DNA of 64,000 nt from Polyporus tsugae (Eukaryota; Basidiomycota; Agaricomycetes; Polyporales; Polyporaceae): the NCBI GenBank assembly GCA_024305745.1, contig JAHRBS010000008.1, positions 620,001 to 684,000 on the forward strand, read 5' to 3'. Shown in pieces: positions 1-11,556 of the stretch. Within the stretch, counting starts at the first letter, position 1. Every line of letters starts with the position of its first letter. The translations under genes were made by a program, and so were the position numbers. The notes beneath the pieces were generated by a model. That model was not told the DNA's origin. It did not search any database and was given only the letters and a program-made list of their open reading frames with translations.

Positions 1-1
1 A

Positions 2-226
2 CTGCCGGAGTTGATACACGAAGCCAAGTCTGACTATCCCAGGACGCTTGGTTTGAGGGAGATCGAGGAGGCTGTGATGGAAGACAGACAAGGGAGGTTC
101 TCAGAGCTCACGAGGGTGGTATTACACTTCGTGGACTACGGAGAGGACAAGTTCGAAGCTTGGGCTACCATCAGCAGCAGTGTCATGCCAAAACTGGAGA
201 GGGAGGGACTTTTGCATGCGATGTGA
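2..226 (+). CDS. 3' end of an unidentified protein-coding gene (partial)
   Basis: The reading frame is open from the left edge to a TGA at 224-226 and gives about 74 residues. They read like a normal soluble protein C-terminus, with mixed charged and hydrophobic residues (REIEEAVMEDRQGRFSEL, then VVLHFVDYGEDKFEAW) and little low complexity. The 5' part and any start codon lie outside the window. I do not recognise the family. Coding status rests only on composition and uninterrupted frame; it could be a last exon. Confidence 0.45.
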   Translation: MPELIHEAKSDYPRTLGLREIEEAVMEDRQGRFSELTRVVLHFVDYGEDKFEAWATISSSVMPKLEREGLLHAM

Positions 227-1384
227 GGCCGGTGACGACGATCGCGAAGTCGCGTCCCCTGCCAAACGCGATGTATTTATGAATGCTGCCATGTACTTCA
301 GTGATCATGACCATAAACATATATCGCAACAATGGTTGCCACCTTACCTGCTAGCACTTCATCCCGATGTCAACTCGTCAGCAAGACTGTCTTCGTCCGA
401 AATGCATGTTCAGGAGGAACCACATGCACCCAACTGGTGAGCATCTGTACGCATCTTTCCCCAAGATTATCATCGAGGCATTGCGTCACATGTCACTAGA
501 GCACGTACTGACGCAAACACCTTTGTCTACCCACTCGCAGGCTACGGGGCGAAGACCTGCTCGCGCATGATGCAGCCGCCTCAGCGGAACCCATGCATTA
601 GGATAAAGGATAGCAAGTGTGCGGATTGCATCATCCGCGGCGACGGTCGAGGGGTCCTCGGGTGTTCCTAACGCGCCGGCGCGACACACCCTGCGCTCTG
701 CCGACGTCCGTCCTTCCTTGTCCCCCATGGCCCTCACCCGCATGGGGTAACTTTCTGGATGAGAGGGGGAAACCACGGACGTGCGTCGAGGAACTCGTGG
801 GAGGACTGCATCTATTGCAAAGTCGGAATCAGTATGCCGCCGAAAAGATGGTAGCGGGCACGGGGTAGGAATGCGCGGCATGTGAGTGAGAGATCCTTCA
901 GCGACTCGGTACAGTACTGTCGCTGGCTTTGTCGATGACCACCTCGAATACCTCTATCGGAAAGAGGGATTGACGCGCCAATGGATGGAGAGGGAATCCT
1001 TCAATTGCAAGACACCTGACAGGATGTCGTCTTTTAGAGGCAGAGATAGCTGAGAAGGGGAAATAAAGGCAATGCATACCTCGGAATCCAACCATCAGGC
1101 CGTGCCACAGGCTTGTGGCATTGGCAGTACAGTGTTACCACCTATGCGAGGTTCTCCGGAATGATGGCGAAGGCTCAAGCTCACCGACCTTGGCTCAGCC
1201 ATGGCGTGCCATGAGGAGGAAATGTCCACGAAGTCGCAAGGGGCGGAGCGGCATGCTGTCTGAAAACGTCTATTGACTAGCACTAACGCACCATGCGCAG
1301 CGCGCAGAGATATACAATACTTGTTTTATACGTACAACATGGCTATCCGCATAATATCGAAAGCATGCACCCACCCGCTTATCA
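227..1384. other. Intergenic stretch, no gene seen
   Basis: About 1.16 kb between the partial left-edge gene and the 3' end of TFA1. Open frames on both strands are short, overlap each other and resemble no protein. The right part should hold the 3' UTR of TFA1, which is transcribed leftward. A short self-complementary stretch, GGTACAGTACTGTC, lies near 909-922. Confidence 0.5.
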
Positions 1385-3175
1385 TCACGTCTGTGCGCTG
1401 AGCAATTCGTAGTACCCCGTATACTCCTCTGGCGTCATCTCTTCCTGGTGCTCTTCGGTTACCTGGGACAACGCCACAGGTTGCCCGTTGACTGCCAGTG
1501 ACAAGTCAGCCTCGTAACCGGAATACCAAACACACAGTGGCGTACCATAGACGATAGGGCCCTCTGCCGCAGCACCATCGGCGGCAACCTCCTCACCCCC
1601 GAACCCATTCACCATCACCGCCTCAGCCTCTGCGACCTCCATGACATAGTCTGTTCGCGGCAACTTCGGCGTGCTACCACCGGTCCCGACATCTTCTCGC
1701 GAGCGCGACCGTTTCCGGTACTCGTTGAGGGAGTCGAGGTACTCGAGGTTGGGCTTCACATCTTCCTCCTCGCCGAACTCGCTCAGGCCGGGTGTCGGCT
1801 GAGTCGACGGGTCGACGGACGCGGCCAGGGAAGCATAGTACTGATCGTAGTCTGCACGAGAGCTCAACATCGCCGCAGGCGAAACACGGAGCACAGAGTG
1901 ACTCACAATCAGCCTCATCAGTCTGCAGAACGACGGGCTTCGAGTCATCGCCGTTCACAGCCGGAGCGGCCTTCGGCGCACCCAAGCCCCTCAAGATCGC
2001 GTCGTTTGAGCTCGGCAGCTTGTTCCCGCCTGCCGCCGAACCCGCGTCCGCCCGCGCGCTCTCCTTGATACCGAGTGCGGTAAGATCTCCCGAGATCGTA
2101 CTCTGCAGGTGCCACTTCGGCAGGGCATTCTGCTGCCTCTTCGCGGCGGCTTCGCGCTCACGCTCTGCCCGCGCGGCCTCCTCGTCCTTGTCGACGGACA
2201 TGACGACGCCAATCGTATCGCCCTGTCGACCATCCCCTGACGCACCGGCGATCTTGAGCCCTCCCTCACGCGCAGCGGCCTTCGCGCGCTCCGCCTCCAA
2301 GTGATTCCGTATCCACAATGCAACATCGAAGCTGCCAAGCCCCAGTCAGACCGACACATCGCAGGACAAGCCGAGAGGTACGCACGCAGGGAGCACCATG
2401 TCCTCCGTCTTCCTCAGCCCCTCCAAAATGAATCGCATCTGCCGGTTGAACCGCTGCATCCTGTCCTGGCTCCCCACGACGTTCTCCGCGTTCTCGTTGT
2501 CGACGAGCTCCGCGCCACACACGTCGCAGTTGAACGTGCCGAGCGCAGGGTTGAAGAGGCGGTCCACGTCGAGCGCCTGGAACGCCTTGTGGCACTGCGG
2601 GCAGACGTACCCCTTCGAGTCGAGCTCGTTCCGGAGACCCTGGTCGATGATCCGCCGCATCTCCGCCATCCGCCACTTGACGACGTTGCAGAACGACTGG
2701 TAGTCGATGTAGAAGTACTGCCGCCCGACCGAGCGCTGTGCTCCCTCCTTCAGCTCGTTCTGGTGGTATCTGTGTGTGTCGGCGCAACGTGTAAGGACCA
2801 GGATGTGCAAGGGGTGGGGGCACGTACATCCGGACGAGTTTGTGCACCTCGAGCGTCGCCATGATCTTGTTCAGCTCCTTCAGCTGCAGCCCCATCCGCC
2901 CCGCCAGGTCGTCGTCCTTGAGACTGTGGCCCGTGAGTAATCACGCACGCAAACACAAAAACGTAGACTCCGCCCCCTCCCGACCATCCCATCTCCACCC
3001 TACCTGCTCGCGATGCGCCCGCATAACCCCTGTTGCACAGACAAGATACTTACACAGGATGACGGATGAGCTGATCCATGACCACGGTGAACTTGGGTTC
3101 GTAGAAGGCCCGCGAGGCATGTTGGACTAGCAGACGGAGCGTTTCCTGTTCATCTTTCGACAGACCTTGAGCCAT
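1385..3175 (-). CDS. TFA1: Transcription initiation factor IIE subunit alpha
   Basis: The large subunit of TFIIE acts in the nucleus in the RNA polymerase II pre-initiation complex, where it recruits and regulates TFIIH. Five exons read as 3175-3054, 2923-2828, 2769-2386, 2331-1907 and 1851-1385, joining in frame to 497 aa. The start MAQGLSKDEQETLRLLVQHA opens a winged-helix domain (residues 1 to about 100). A zinc ribbon follows, CPQC then CDVCG, spaced as in the family. Next come a helical segment (RFNRQMRFILEGLRKTE) and the conserved LPAFDVALWIRN block. The tail is acidic and low in complexity and ends with a VNGQPVALSQVTEE segment followed by MTPEEYTGYY, like the C-terminal motif of other TFIIE-alpha proteins. 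Length and domain order are normal. The next gene upstream (LRR/F-box) is on the same strand. Confidence 0.93.
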
Positions 3176-3524
3176 CCAGGCCGGTAGGCCGCGAGAGTCT
3201 CAAATCCAAGCCAGAAAGCCTCTCTGGAAGGGCGAGAAGGGAGTATGGGGTGGGTAGGTGGTGGTGGTATAGGACCAACCGCTGGACGAGATAAGCGCCT
3301 ACGAGACCGCCACAAAATAGCAATCGGTTGGAATTCCCGCTGTCGGCGTCGGATTCGAGCTGGGACAATAAAACAGTGATCAAGGGTGCTTATTAAATAC
3401 TGGTTATACTGTACATGTCATGAATACAGAGTGCGTGTCTGAAATACAAGAGGTATCGCACATATATTGTGTCCTATATGTTCAAGGAAATAAAAGTCCC
3501 ATTGTGGCACAATCCACTGAGAGG
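3176..3524. other. Short intergenic: TFA1 promoter and 3' UTR of the LRR/F-box gene
   Basis: 349 bp between two minus-strand genes. It must hold the TFA1 upstream region and the 3' end of the LRR/F-box transcript. The part near 3390-3510 is AT-richer than its surroundings. I see no separate gene. Confidence 0.5.
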
Positions 3525-6078
3525 CTACTCCTCCGAGTCGTGTGGATGCTCCTCCTCCTCAAGCTCGAATGCGGTGCACCGCACGGATGCAAGCCACTGT
3601 GCCCGCTCCGCCTCACGCCGACAGAGCACCCCGCCCATGCACTTCCCCCCCGCGCACCCCGAGGCCGACCCGCCGACGCGCTTCCTCAGCTGTACGCCGC
3701 CCCCTGGACCGATTCCGAGAGGACTCTGCGAGGGCATCGTGTCTTCGATGCTGAACTGGAGATTGGCGGGGTCGGGAATGCATCCCCCGCCGCTTGTTAG
3801 GCAAGGAAGGAGAGGAGGGAGCGTCGACGGATCGGACGCGTAGGTGAAGATGCGGATACGTTGCGCATTTGAAAGAATGGGGGCGAGGAAAGATAGGGTA
3901 TACAGCTGCAGCTCTGTGGGGAGCTGCAGGAAAGGGAACGGTTCGACCTTGGCCGCAGGCGTGGCGGGTGGGGAGAGTGCCAATGGCCGGCCGATGGCAG
4001 AGAAGAGCGAGCCGGCGGATGAGTCCATGTACGAGCGCGATTCCGCAGCGAAAGGGACGGTGCCCCGGTTGTCATGACCCTTCGACCGGAGAAGTAACGG
4101 TCGCGAGTGCCGCAAAAGTACGAGAGCCTCCTTCTCTACCTGGTGCTTGAGTACCGTGTTCCGGGTAAGGATCTGTTTCAGCTCCTTCTCGATGTCTTTC
4201 CAGCTCGTAATGCTGCCCTTCGCCTGGTCCTCGTTCTCGCTTGACGACGAATCACTATCGTCACTCAACCCGGTCAAGCCATTGGCGTGCATCTCTAGCC
4301 GGATAAGGCTGTAGTTGGCCCGTCGAACAGCACGGACGATCGACCGGACGGCGCGGATGCGAAGGTTGTTCCCGTTAGCCTTCAGAGTATGTAGCTGACA
4401 TCGCGGTGAGGTGATATACTCGATTATGTGAGGCGCGCACGGACGAGTGAGCCCGACGACGGATAAGTGAATTTCGCCTAGGTGGGGGGCGTCGAGGAGG
4501 GGTAGAAAATGAGTGGCGAAGGTGTCGGTCAGTTGAGGGTTGGTCGTAAGGGAAAGTGTCTCCAAGTGGGACGCGTTGACTGCCAGGGCGAATACGACGG
4601 CGACATCAGGATTGCCGGTGAAAGCGTTCTAATTGGGAGTGTAAGCATTGAATCGATGCATTGCTAGATGAGGGATTTGGTTGAAAACTGTGAAAATCCT
4701 CCTTGCCTCCAATGAAGAGAGGGGGGACACAGAAAAGCAGGCATCGTTTGGGTTCATGCGAAGTGTCTAACGGGATACGAAGGGGAAGCCCCCAATCTGT
4801 CCGTACTAAATTCACTGGACGTACTAGACCTGATCCCTCTCCTGGCCCCGTTGCTTTGTGGGGTCAGGTACAATATGTCCGGTGACGAGACAACTGTGCT
4901 GCTCCTTTGACCGTAACATGTGTAACTGATTGCAAGCACGGCTGACTAGTATAAATCGCGGCGCTCGTGCAACCTGGTCAGCCGCCATGCTCGGCTTTGC
5001 GTGAGAAGCATTAGGACGGTGAGGGGAAAGAGGGGAAGAGAAGCTCCCAACCCGGTTGTACCACATTCACCAGTAATCTTCAAACCACGACATGTCCGGG
5101 AAAGCGCGCAGCTACCGTTGACGCGTCGCGTCTCGATCATGGGCGAGAGGACTGGCAAGTGGATGAGAAGCTTCCCAATCCGTCTACACGAGATTCACCA
5201 GACACTTGGGAACATAACCCGCCCCTCCTCGTTGTCATCGTCTTCATCTTGGGGTCATGGTCCAAAACGGTTAGTTCCAAGACTAAATCACCAGAAGGAA
5301 AAGGGAGAGTCTCTGTGTGGTCTTCTCTCTCCTTCGTTCCTACTCCAGACCACGCACATGAGGCCTCCCGTCTGGGAACGGGACAAACAGCGGAGCTCGA
5401 AGCAACTCTGCAAACCTGACAATTTATCAAACCCGTCTTCCTAATCGGTGCAAGAGCTCGCCGAAAGTTCCGGCCTCTTTACCGAACTATCGGTTACAGG
5501 GTCTGCGGTCGTGTACCCACAACCCTGCCTCCCCACTGCAAACGCATTGTTCGCCAACATGAGGGAATTTCGGCATAGCGACGCCGAAAGAGAAACGAAT
5601 AATATGAAGAGCCAGGCAAGAATCACTCACGTTCTGGAGAAAGAGCTCCTTCAACAGGGTATTGTCGCGCAAATACCGGCTGATAGCCAGAAGCCCTCTG
5701 TTCCCAATGCGATTCGAGTTTAAGCTGATATGGGTAATCTTGTAGTTCCGGCCTGTGTCAGAATTGAGGAACCCGAAGAGCTCTTCGCAGCCCGAGTCGC
5801 CGAGATCATTGTGCCCGAGGATGAGCTTCGTAACAGATCGGCGCGCGAGGATCTGCTTGATGACCTCTTGCGCTCCTGTAGTGCGTGCGCCGCCATATGG
5901 CACGTCTGAGCAGCTTGCCTTTATCTGGAGAATCCTGTTATCACGCACCTGAGACCGACGAAAGCCCGGCGTCCATGCTCTCGATGTGGCTCCGAGAAGC
6001 AAGGGAGACCTTGGGTGCGGCAGACTTGCGAACAGGCACCTTGCGCGGATCAAACCCGCCAAATGCGAAGACGTTCAT
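3525..6078 (-). CDS. Leucine-rich-repeat protein with C-terminal F-box-like motif
   Basis: Three exons, 6078-5949, 5875-5631 and 4628-3525, join to 492 aa. The protein starts MNVFAFGGFDPRKVPVRKSA. Ribonuclease-inhibitor-type leucine-rich repeats fill roughly residues 45-230: VTKLILGHNDLGDSGCEELF, then ITHISLNSNRIGNRGL, then LKELFLQNNAFTG. A Ser/Asp/Glu-rich linker follows, then an F-box-like segment, LPTELQLYTLSFLAP, near residue 360. The tail has a Gly/Cys-rich patch and an acidic end. F-box proteins usually recruit substrates to SCF ubiquitin ligases, with the F-box before the LRRs; here the order is reversed, so an SCF role is only inferred. The 1,002-nt intron 2 splits two adjacent Asn codons inside one repeat, and the repeat is continuous only when that intron is removed. 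Confidence 0.72.
4783..5202. repeat. Three diverged copies of a ~31-nt motif inside a 1-kb intron
   Basis: Within intron 2 of the LRR/F-box gene a motif starting GAAGC and ending ATTCAC occurs at about 4785-4815, 5040-5070 and 5167-5198. The first two copies have identical spacing (31 nt); the third is 32 nt. Between the anchors they share CCCAA and a TAC or CAC core. Copies are clearly diverged, so this is an old repeat. Confidence 0.55.
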
Positions 6079-6624
6079 GTTGACCTCGTCTTCTTGCTAG
6101 GTGCGCGATGTCATGAAGAGTGTGGCCTAGTGTGTTGAGAAAGAGGGACAACCGGAGCAAATGAAGCAGATATGGGAAACAGGCGCTGGCGTTTGAAGAT
6201 GCCGCCACAGTTGCTTACGGCATTGATGAATTTAAGTAATAGTTGTTTATATATCATTTATGATGTTATCAATCAAAACTTACATGTCAACCGCTGTACG
6301 CAAAACACCACTCTACACCTCCACGCCTCAGACATAGGACCTTGTTGAACCACAGTTTCACGATCTTCAGAGATGTCGGTGAGTCGGCTGTACACCACCA
6401 ATAACTCAACGGATAATGTTTCACATAATGTTCCGTGGCCATTGCGCCGTTCAAATTTCTGGTTAGTTTCGACCTTCCTCCATCCCGTAGCCTGGTCCTC
6501 TGAACGAACACATTACCTATTAGCGATGGCAGACGGTGAAATCTGTGCAATAGACAGCGCGAGCCCGCTGGAACCGCGGCAGTGTAGTAATACATGTGCC
6601 ACAAACAAGGCATCGTCACCGCCC
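6079..6624. other. Intergenic stretch, no gene seen
   Basis: 546 bp upstream of the LRR/F-box gene and downstream of the broken monooxygenase. The part at 6230-6290 is AT-rich. Nothing resembles a protein. Confidence 0.45.
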
Positions 6625-7447
6625 TCAAGCCTTCCGCCTACGCTCAGGTGCCTCGAAGTATTTGAGGATTGCTTTGATAGCAGACGCAGGAGCGTCCGGG
6701 GCAAGGTTAGCCTGCAAATGATCACGGCGAACTCTTTCGCCGCTTCCAGCCTCTCCTCTTCCCACTTCGCGACGGCCGCCTCCCGCGTCTCGACGCTCTT
6801 CCCGTTGGTGATGGTATCTGTGAGAACAAGCCCGAGCTCAAGCGCATCAAGCATGGCGAGGTTCACCCCCGCGCCCGCGAACGGGCTCAGATCCCATGGT
6901 AGATTGGGACTGCCGGTGAGACAAGGGCGCGGACACGCGAGTTCCCACCGTCCGCCCCCACGAGGATGTCGACGACGCTCGTGTGGCCGTTCGCGAACGT
7001 TAGCTCGCGCTCGCCAGTCCCGAGGTCGCGCACGGACGCCAGGGCGTAGCCCCACTTGATGCTGTCAGCGGGGACGACGTCCACCATGATTTTGCGCAAC
7101 ACGGAGCGGTCGATCTCCGGGCGGATATCGAGGGGGTCTAGGTTCTCGTTCTGTTCGGCCTCCTTCGAGACAAGGATGTTGCCCTGCGTGTCGCAGAGTC
7201 GGAAGGAGTCGGCCTCTGGGCGGGAGTTGCCTGCGAAGGCGTCCCCGAGGCCGTTCTCGCGGAGGGCGCGCTGGCCGCTTTCGTACCCGAGGTCGAGCAT
7301 GCCTCCAAGATGGGCACGGGAATTGATGCTCGTCTCGCGCTCGTAAACCGTGGCGGGGATTCCGCGGCGGTGGAGGGTGATCAGGAGGGTGAGGCCGGCG
7401 GGTCCGCCGCCTATGATCGCGATGCGAGGGCGCGTCTGAGTCGTCAT
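6625..7447 (-). pseudogene. Broken FAD-dependent monooxygenase (TetX-like)
   Basis: The N-terminal half is intact: a Rossmann FAD fold with IAIIGGGPAGLTLL, then SFRLCDTQGNILV, RPEIDRSVLRKIM and the DG-type motif LVGADGGNSRVRALV. After VSPAVPIYHG the frame jumps straight to SPFAGAGVNLAMLDALELG. In intact relatives these lie about 110-120 residues apart, around the GD-AxH motif, which is missing here. The join is also out of frame and gives a TGA. A second small frameshift follows KEFA, near 6730; the original tail, PDAPASAIKAILKYFEAPE, is read in another frame to a TGA at 6625. Intact members hydroxylate aromatic or polyketide substrates with NADPH. This copy cannot make a functional enzyme. 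Confidence 0.82.
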
Positions 7448-8612
7448 CCTGGCAAACCTGCTGATGAACAATTGGCGTTGGATCGTGACACCGTTGGACA
7501 CTAAACAGGGACGTACTTGTTCTACGCTCTGCGATGAGGGGTCACGCTAGGGTTGTTAGGTGAGTGTCGTTACTGTGTGGGTGATTCCAGCGTGTTTATA
7601 ACTCTTCCTGCCTGACTCCCCAAAGCGCTGTGCAAATATATTCAGCGCATCCCCCGCGCCATACATGACTCGTAGACGATGGATAGGACGCGTATCGGTT
7701 CGGCCGCCACTGGCGATCCTGAGAGTTGGAAGCCTATCAATGACACCGGCGACCAAGTCCAAAGAACCTGTCATCGGAAACTCCGGTTCATCCGTTGAGT
7801 TCGTCAGCTAGATATGTCGAGAGAATGTCTATGACACATTTTTCTCAAGACACGCAGTACTTCGCAGTACCTGTGGGTGAAACTGCAAACCCACGCGGAG
7901 GAATGGCAGCGCCGCAATCGCACAACATGCGAGTCTCCATTCAGGATCATGCCTCCCCCCGTCTGCTGAATTGGAGCGGAACGAGCGTGGTGTCGTGAAG
8001 AATACAGACCCTAGGGATAATTGGGCGTAGGTGCGATTTCAACCGCGCACCTCGCGGCTTCTAAAGTTTTCTCGAGTTCCTTCACAGGGACAATATCTCT
8101 CCGTTCGATGTACCACACTTGATCGCAGCAGTGTCAAACGTAAATCGAAGAATTTGTTTCAATAGTATCTAAGTAAGCCATATAGTTCAATCACGACTAG
8201 CTAGTCTGCTTACCTGAAAACTCATTCAGTTCGTCTGATCGCCTCCACATTCGGCGGCCGTTAAAACGTGACTCCGGAGTCGACGCACTTGTTGAACGAA
8301 TGGCCCTGTGCAACGGACGCGCACCATGCTGTGACTCGAACAAGTGGTCCTGGCATCCGCCCAGTTGACTGATTCCGTAACGTCGGACCCGAAGACACCC
8401 GGAAGGACAGGCTACTCGTGCAAGAACGTGTGCATGTCGAAGGTATGGGTGACTTAACCCCACTTGAGGTCAGAAAGAGTCTCGCCGGGATCACCTGGTG
8501 CATGGCGTAGATGTGAAGTCCCGATAATGTAAGTCACAGTAGTGCCCCGCTGGCATCGTCGTCTGAATCGGGAAGTGGCACATAGCAGCTGATATTCGTC
8601 TACCATCCACAG
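7448..8612. other. Intergenic stretch, no gene seen
   Basis: About 1.16 kb upstream of the broken monooxygenase. A minus-strand frame at 7556-7774 is open but resembles nothing known. No RNA gene was found. Confidence 0.4.
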
Positions 8613-9050
8613 CTCTCCACGGCCAAGAAGGGCTCGGGCTCCCTCGTCGACACCACCGCGGGCGTGTACGGCGGCCTCGACCAGACCCAGAACGACATCC
8701 ACTACCCGAATAGCAAGTTCGCCAACATCCACAGCAACCGTGACATGGGTCGGGCAGCGGCAGCCCCTCCACCACCACGTCTCCCAGGTCAACCACTCTC
8801 ACAAGTTGGCTACGACACGTAGGTCTACGACCACCACCGGCCACGACATTAAACCCCACCGGCGGATCGGGCAAATGCTTGGGCGTCGCTGCATGGAACG
8901 CCGACACCGAATACAAACCCAACCAGTCTGTCACGTACAGTGAGTTTCTCATTCTTCACAGCTGCCCTGGCCCCTGGGTAGAGAACTAACCGAACTCTGG
9001 ACTGCGCCCAAATGGTCGCACAACGACATCCCTGGAGAATGTGGTGCGTT
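8613..9050 (+). pseudogene. Remnant of a secreted carbohydrate-active protein with a CBM5/12 module
   Basis: Three readable blocks lie in order. From 8613, after a good 3' splice site, comes LSTAKKGSGSLVDTTAGVYG followed by LDQTQNDIHYPNSKFANI. The frame then shifts by one base into a Ser/Thr/Pro linker (GSGSPSTTTSP). From about 8863 a carbohydrate-binding module begins: GSGKCLGVAAWNADTEYKPN, a splice donor after VTYS at 8940, then LWTAPKWSHNDIPGECG at about 8995-9045. CBM5/12 modules bind chitin and usually sit at the C-terminus of GH18 chitinases or other chitin-active enzymes. No catalytic domain is visible upstream, the linker frame is broken, and the module ends without its usual C-terminal Trp/Cys segment. 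I read it as a decayed 3' gene fragment; the parent enzyme class is inference. Confidence 0.6.
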
Positions 9051-9410
9051 TTCACTCGTTCCCCTTCGCAAGTGCTGAGCGCGCACTGAGCGCCCGATAC
9101 AATGAATTATTTATCAATCATTTAAAGTTGAAATGAGCACCCTTCATCGTGGAATTTGTTCGCGCGATGTACTCCTATCCGTACATGTCTCTGGGATAAT
9201 CTGGCGCAGACGAATTGCAGCGCTGCCATGTCAATTAACGATCCCGATTGTAACCACCATTCATCATCCCTTGACATCGAGGTACAAGCGTACACGTAGG
9301 GCAGATAAACGACTCCCAATGGTTGTTTTCCCTCCTCGTGATGTTCAGCCACCGCCCGGATCTGGCCGCATAGGTCTTTCAGCCAGTACCGTTCAACCGC
9401 AATACGAGAT
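9051..9410. other. Intergenic stretch, no gene seen
   Basis: 360 bp between the CBM remnant and the 3' end of the first SDR gene. It should include the SDR 3' UTR. Short AT-rich segments; no coding signal. Confidence 0.45.
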
Positions 9411-10700
9411 TTAGTACGACGACGGGTGCTTGAGCAAGGTCTGTGAACACAGAAGTTAGCGACGTCGCATGGGGAGAACGAAGCACGGCACTTACCCCGC
9501 CGTCAATCAACACCGTCTCCCCATCGACGAACCAATTCGCCACCAGGAACAGCACCAGCGCGCCCATGTCCTTGTTCGTCCCCGCGCGCAGCTGCCCTTG
9601 CTGCACGGGCCGCGATACGGGCACGTCGAAGCCAAACGTTTTCCCAGCGGGAAGGTGCGACTGCCCGAGCTCGTTGATCGTGCCCGGGGAGCTCATCTCG
9701 GTCACGAACAGGCCTGGGGCGATGCCGTTCACGCGCACGCCGAGCGGGAGCAGCTCGTGCGCGAGGGAAGACGTAGCATGTCCGATGGCGGACTTAGAGT
9801 ACATGTAAGGGAAAGTGTAGCCGGAGGTCGCGGGATCCTAGCGTACGAGCGACGACATGTCAAAGTCTAGTATACAGCTTTGACGGGAAGGAGAGACTCA
9901 CCTTAGTCCAGCCGTTCATGGACGACGTCATGACGATCTGAGGTGCGAATCGCTGGCTGCCGGGGCTGCTCTTCCACTTCTCGAGGAGAGGGAGGAAGGC
10001 GAAGGTGAGCCAGTAAGGGCCGACTGCGTTGGTGGTCAGAGCCTGGTCGAAGTCCTCTTCGGTGATTGCGTCGAAGTACGCTTTCACGAACGCCTCTGCC
10101 TTCGCTTCAGTGGGCGTCTTGAAGGCATTGGTGCTGACGCTAGAGAGCCAGAGCTGGTGAGCGATCAACAACATACGCGCATATATGAAGTAGATACTGA
10201 CCCGGCGTTGTTGAAGAGCACGGTAACATGTTCCTCGCGTTTTCCGACTTCGGCAGCCAAACGCAGGGCTTCTGACTGTGGCGCAAGGTTATCGAAAGTG
10301 AACTAGATTGGGTTACACGGCCTAACATACTTTCTTCCTAACGTCGCCTTCAATACCATAGATCCGACCAGGTATGTTTACCTTCTCAGCGGCATCGTTA
10401 TACACCTTCGCTATCCTGAGTACACCTCGCCATGAGCGACACAACCATGCTAAGGCAGTGCGATACCACGTACTTGTCGAGGTCTTCCTGCTTGGGTCCA
10501 ATGATGTACACCGTCGCCCCATTGGCGATAAGCGTGGTGGTGATCATGAGACCGATACCCTACAAACAGCGTGAGCATTGGCTCCGGTTTGAAAACACTA
10601 AGCAAAGACCTACCGTGCCTCCACCAGTGACGACCGCGACGACGCCAGTGAGATCGAACAGGTTGCTGGACGTGAGATCTCTGAGCACAGAGTCAGCCAT
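9411..10700 (-). CDS. Short-chain dehydrogenase/reductase (SDR), classical type
   Basis: Seven exons, 10700-10614, 10559-10474, 10415-10331, 10275-10202, 10139-9902, 9837-9496 and 9440-9411, join to 313 aa; all phases agree. The cofactor motif is TGGGTGIG (the first intron falls inside it), followed by NNAG. The catalytic set is the Ser of VMTSSMNGW and the YxxxK of FPYMYSK. The RVNGIAPG block and the end LIDGGTLLKHPSSY are typical of fungal SDRs of about 300 aa. The substrate cannot be told from sequence. The Ala/Lys/Glu-rich stretch EAKAEAFVKAYFDAITEEDF between NNAG and the catalytic Ser occurs in fungal SDR clades of unknown role. Probably cytosolic, as no targeting signal is visible. Confidence 0.9.
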
Positions 10701-11556
10701 GGCAAGTACTAGTATGTGCTACACTGAACGGAGCGAAGACACGGCAGGAGTGTGGACGAAACCCGCCGTACTTGTACTCCCAAGGAGAAGCCGTGCGCGA
10801 CTTGCCGAAGAGAGATGACATCATGTTTGCTTTCGCACGAAACAATCCTGGACCAGCCGGGTGGCCCAGTGAGCCTGTTTCTCACCATGATTTAAAGTTG
10901 GAAGCGGCAGGATGACAAAGCTTGTAGCACAGGGCGTCAGGTGTGCTGCGAAAGAACCAGAGGGCGAGGTGCGAACCCGCAACCGCCGCCTCGATAGAGT
11001 CCGATCGGGGAACCTAGAACGACGATGTCAGGTTCGTGCTGAGCAGAAACATTGCGAACGGAGAATCCGTTGAGGGAACTACGGTTCTGGACTTGGCAGG
11101 GAGTCAGAGGAGGGACTAGAGAAGAGGACTATCGGTACCGTCAATAGAGTTGCGCACTCGATGTGTAATCACGTACCGTTTGGCAAGGGAGGCCGAGAGC
11201 GTGCCGACTCCAACTTGTGACAAAAGATGATACACCGGTCGGGAAAAAGGCGTTTGGAACGATCTTACTGAGGCTCAACATGTTTGCATTTATCTCAGGC
11301 ATTGGCCACACCTTAAAAGCAGACGTGGCGAATTGACGATTCGAGTCATAGAGACTAGACAACATTAGGACTGGGCCCCAGCGGGTCCGCCACCAATTCC
11401 CTTTTGTATCAACAGTCATATTTTACACGGTAGGTACGTCTCTGCGAAGTAAGACCTCATTAGCATGGGGAAAAAACACTAGCACGCGTTCTTGCTTAAA
11501 ATCACTCACACAACTCGTACACTTGCCCCAATCCAGGGGGCCACAGGCTGCGCACG
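10701..11556. other. Intergenic stretch, no gene seen
   Basis: 856 bp with the SDR promoter on the left and the 3' flank of the DUF6533 gene on the right. A minus-strand frame at 11141-11419 is unrecognisable. A tRNA-like T-arm near 10960-10980 was examined and rejected. Confidence 0.4.

Noticed and set aside
10940..11010. tRNA-like T-arm (GCGGGTTCGCACCTCGC on the minus strand)
   Set aside because: The T-stem pairs, but no acceptor, D or anticodon arm fits upstream.
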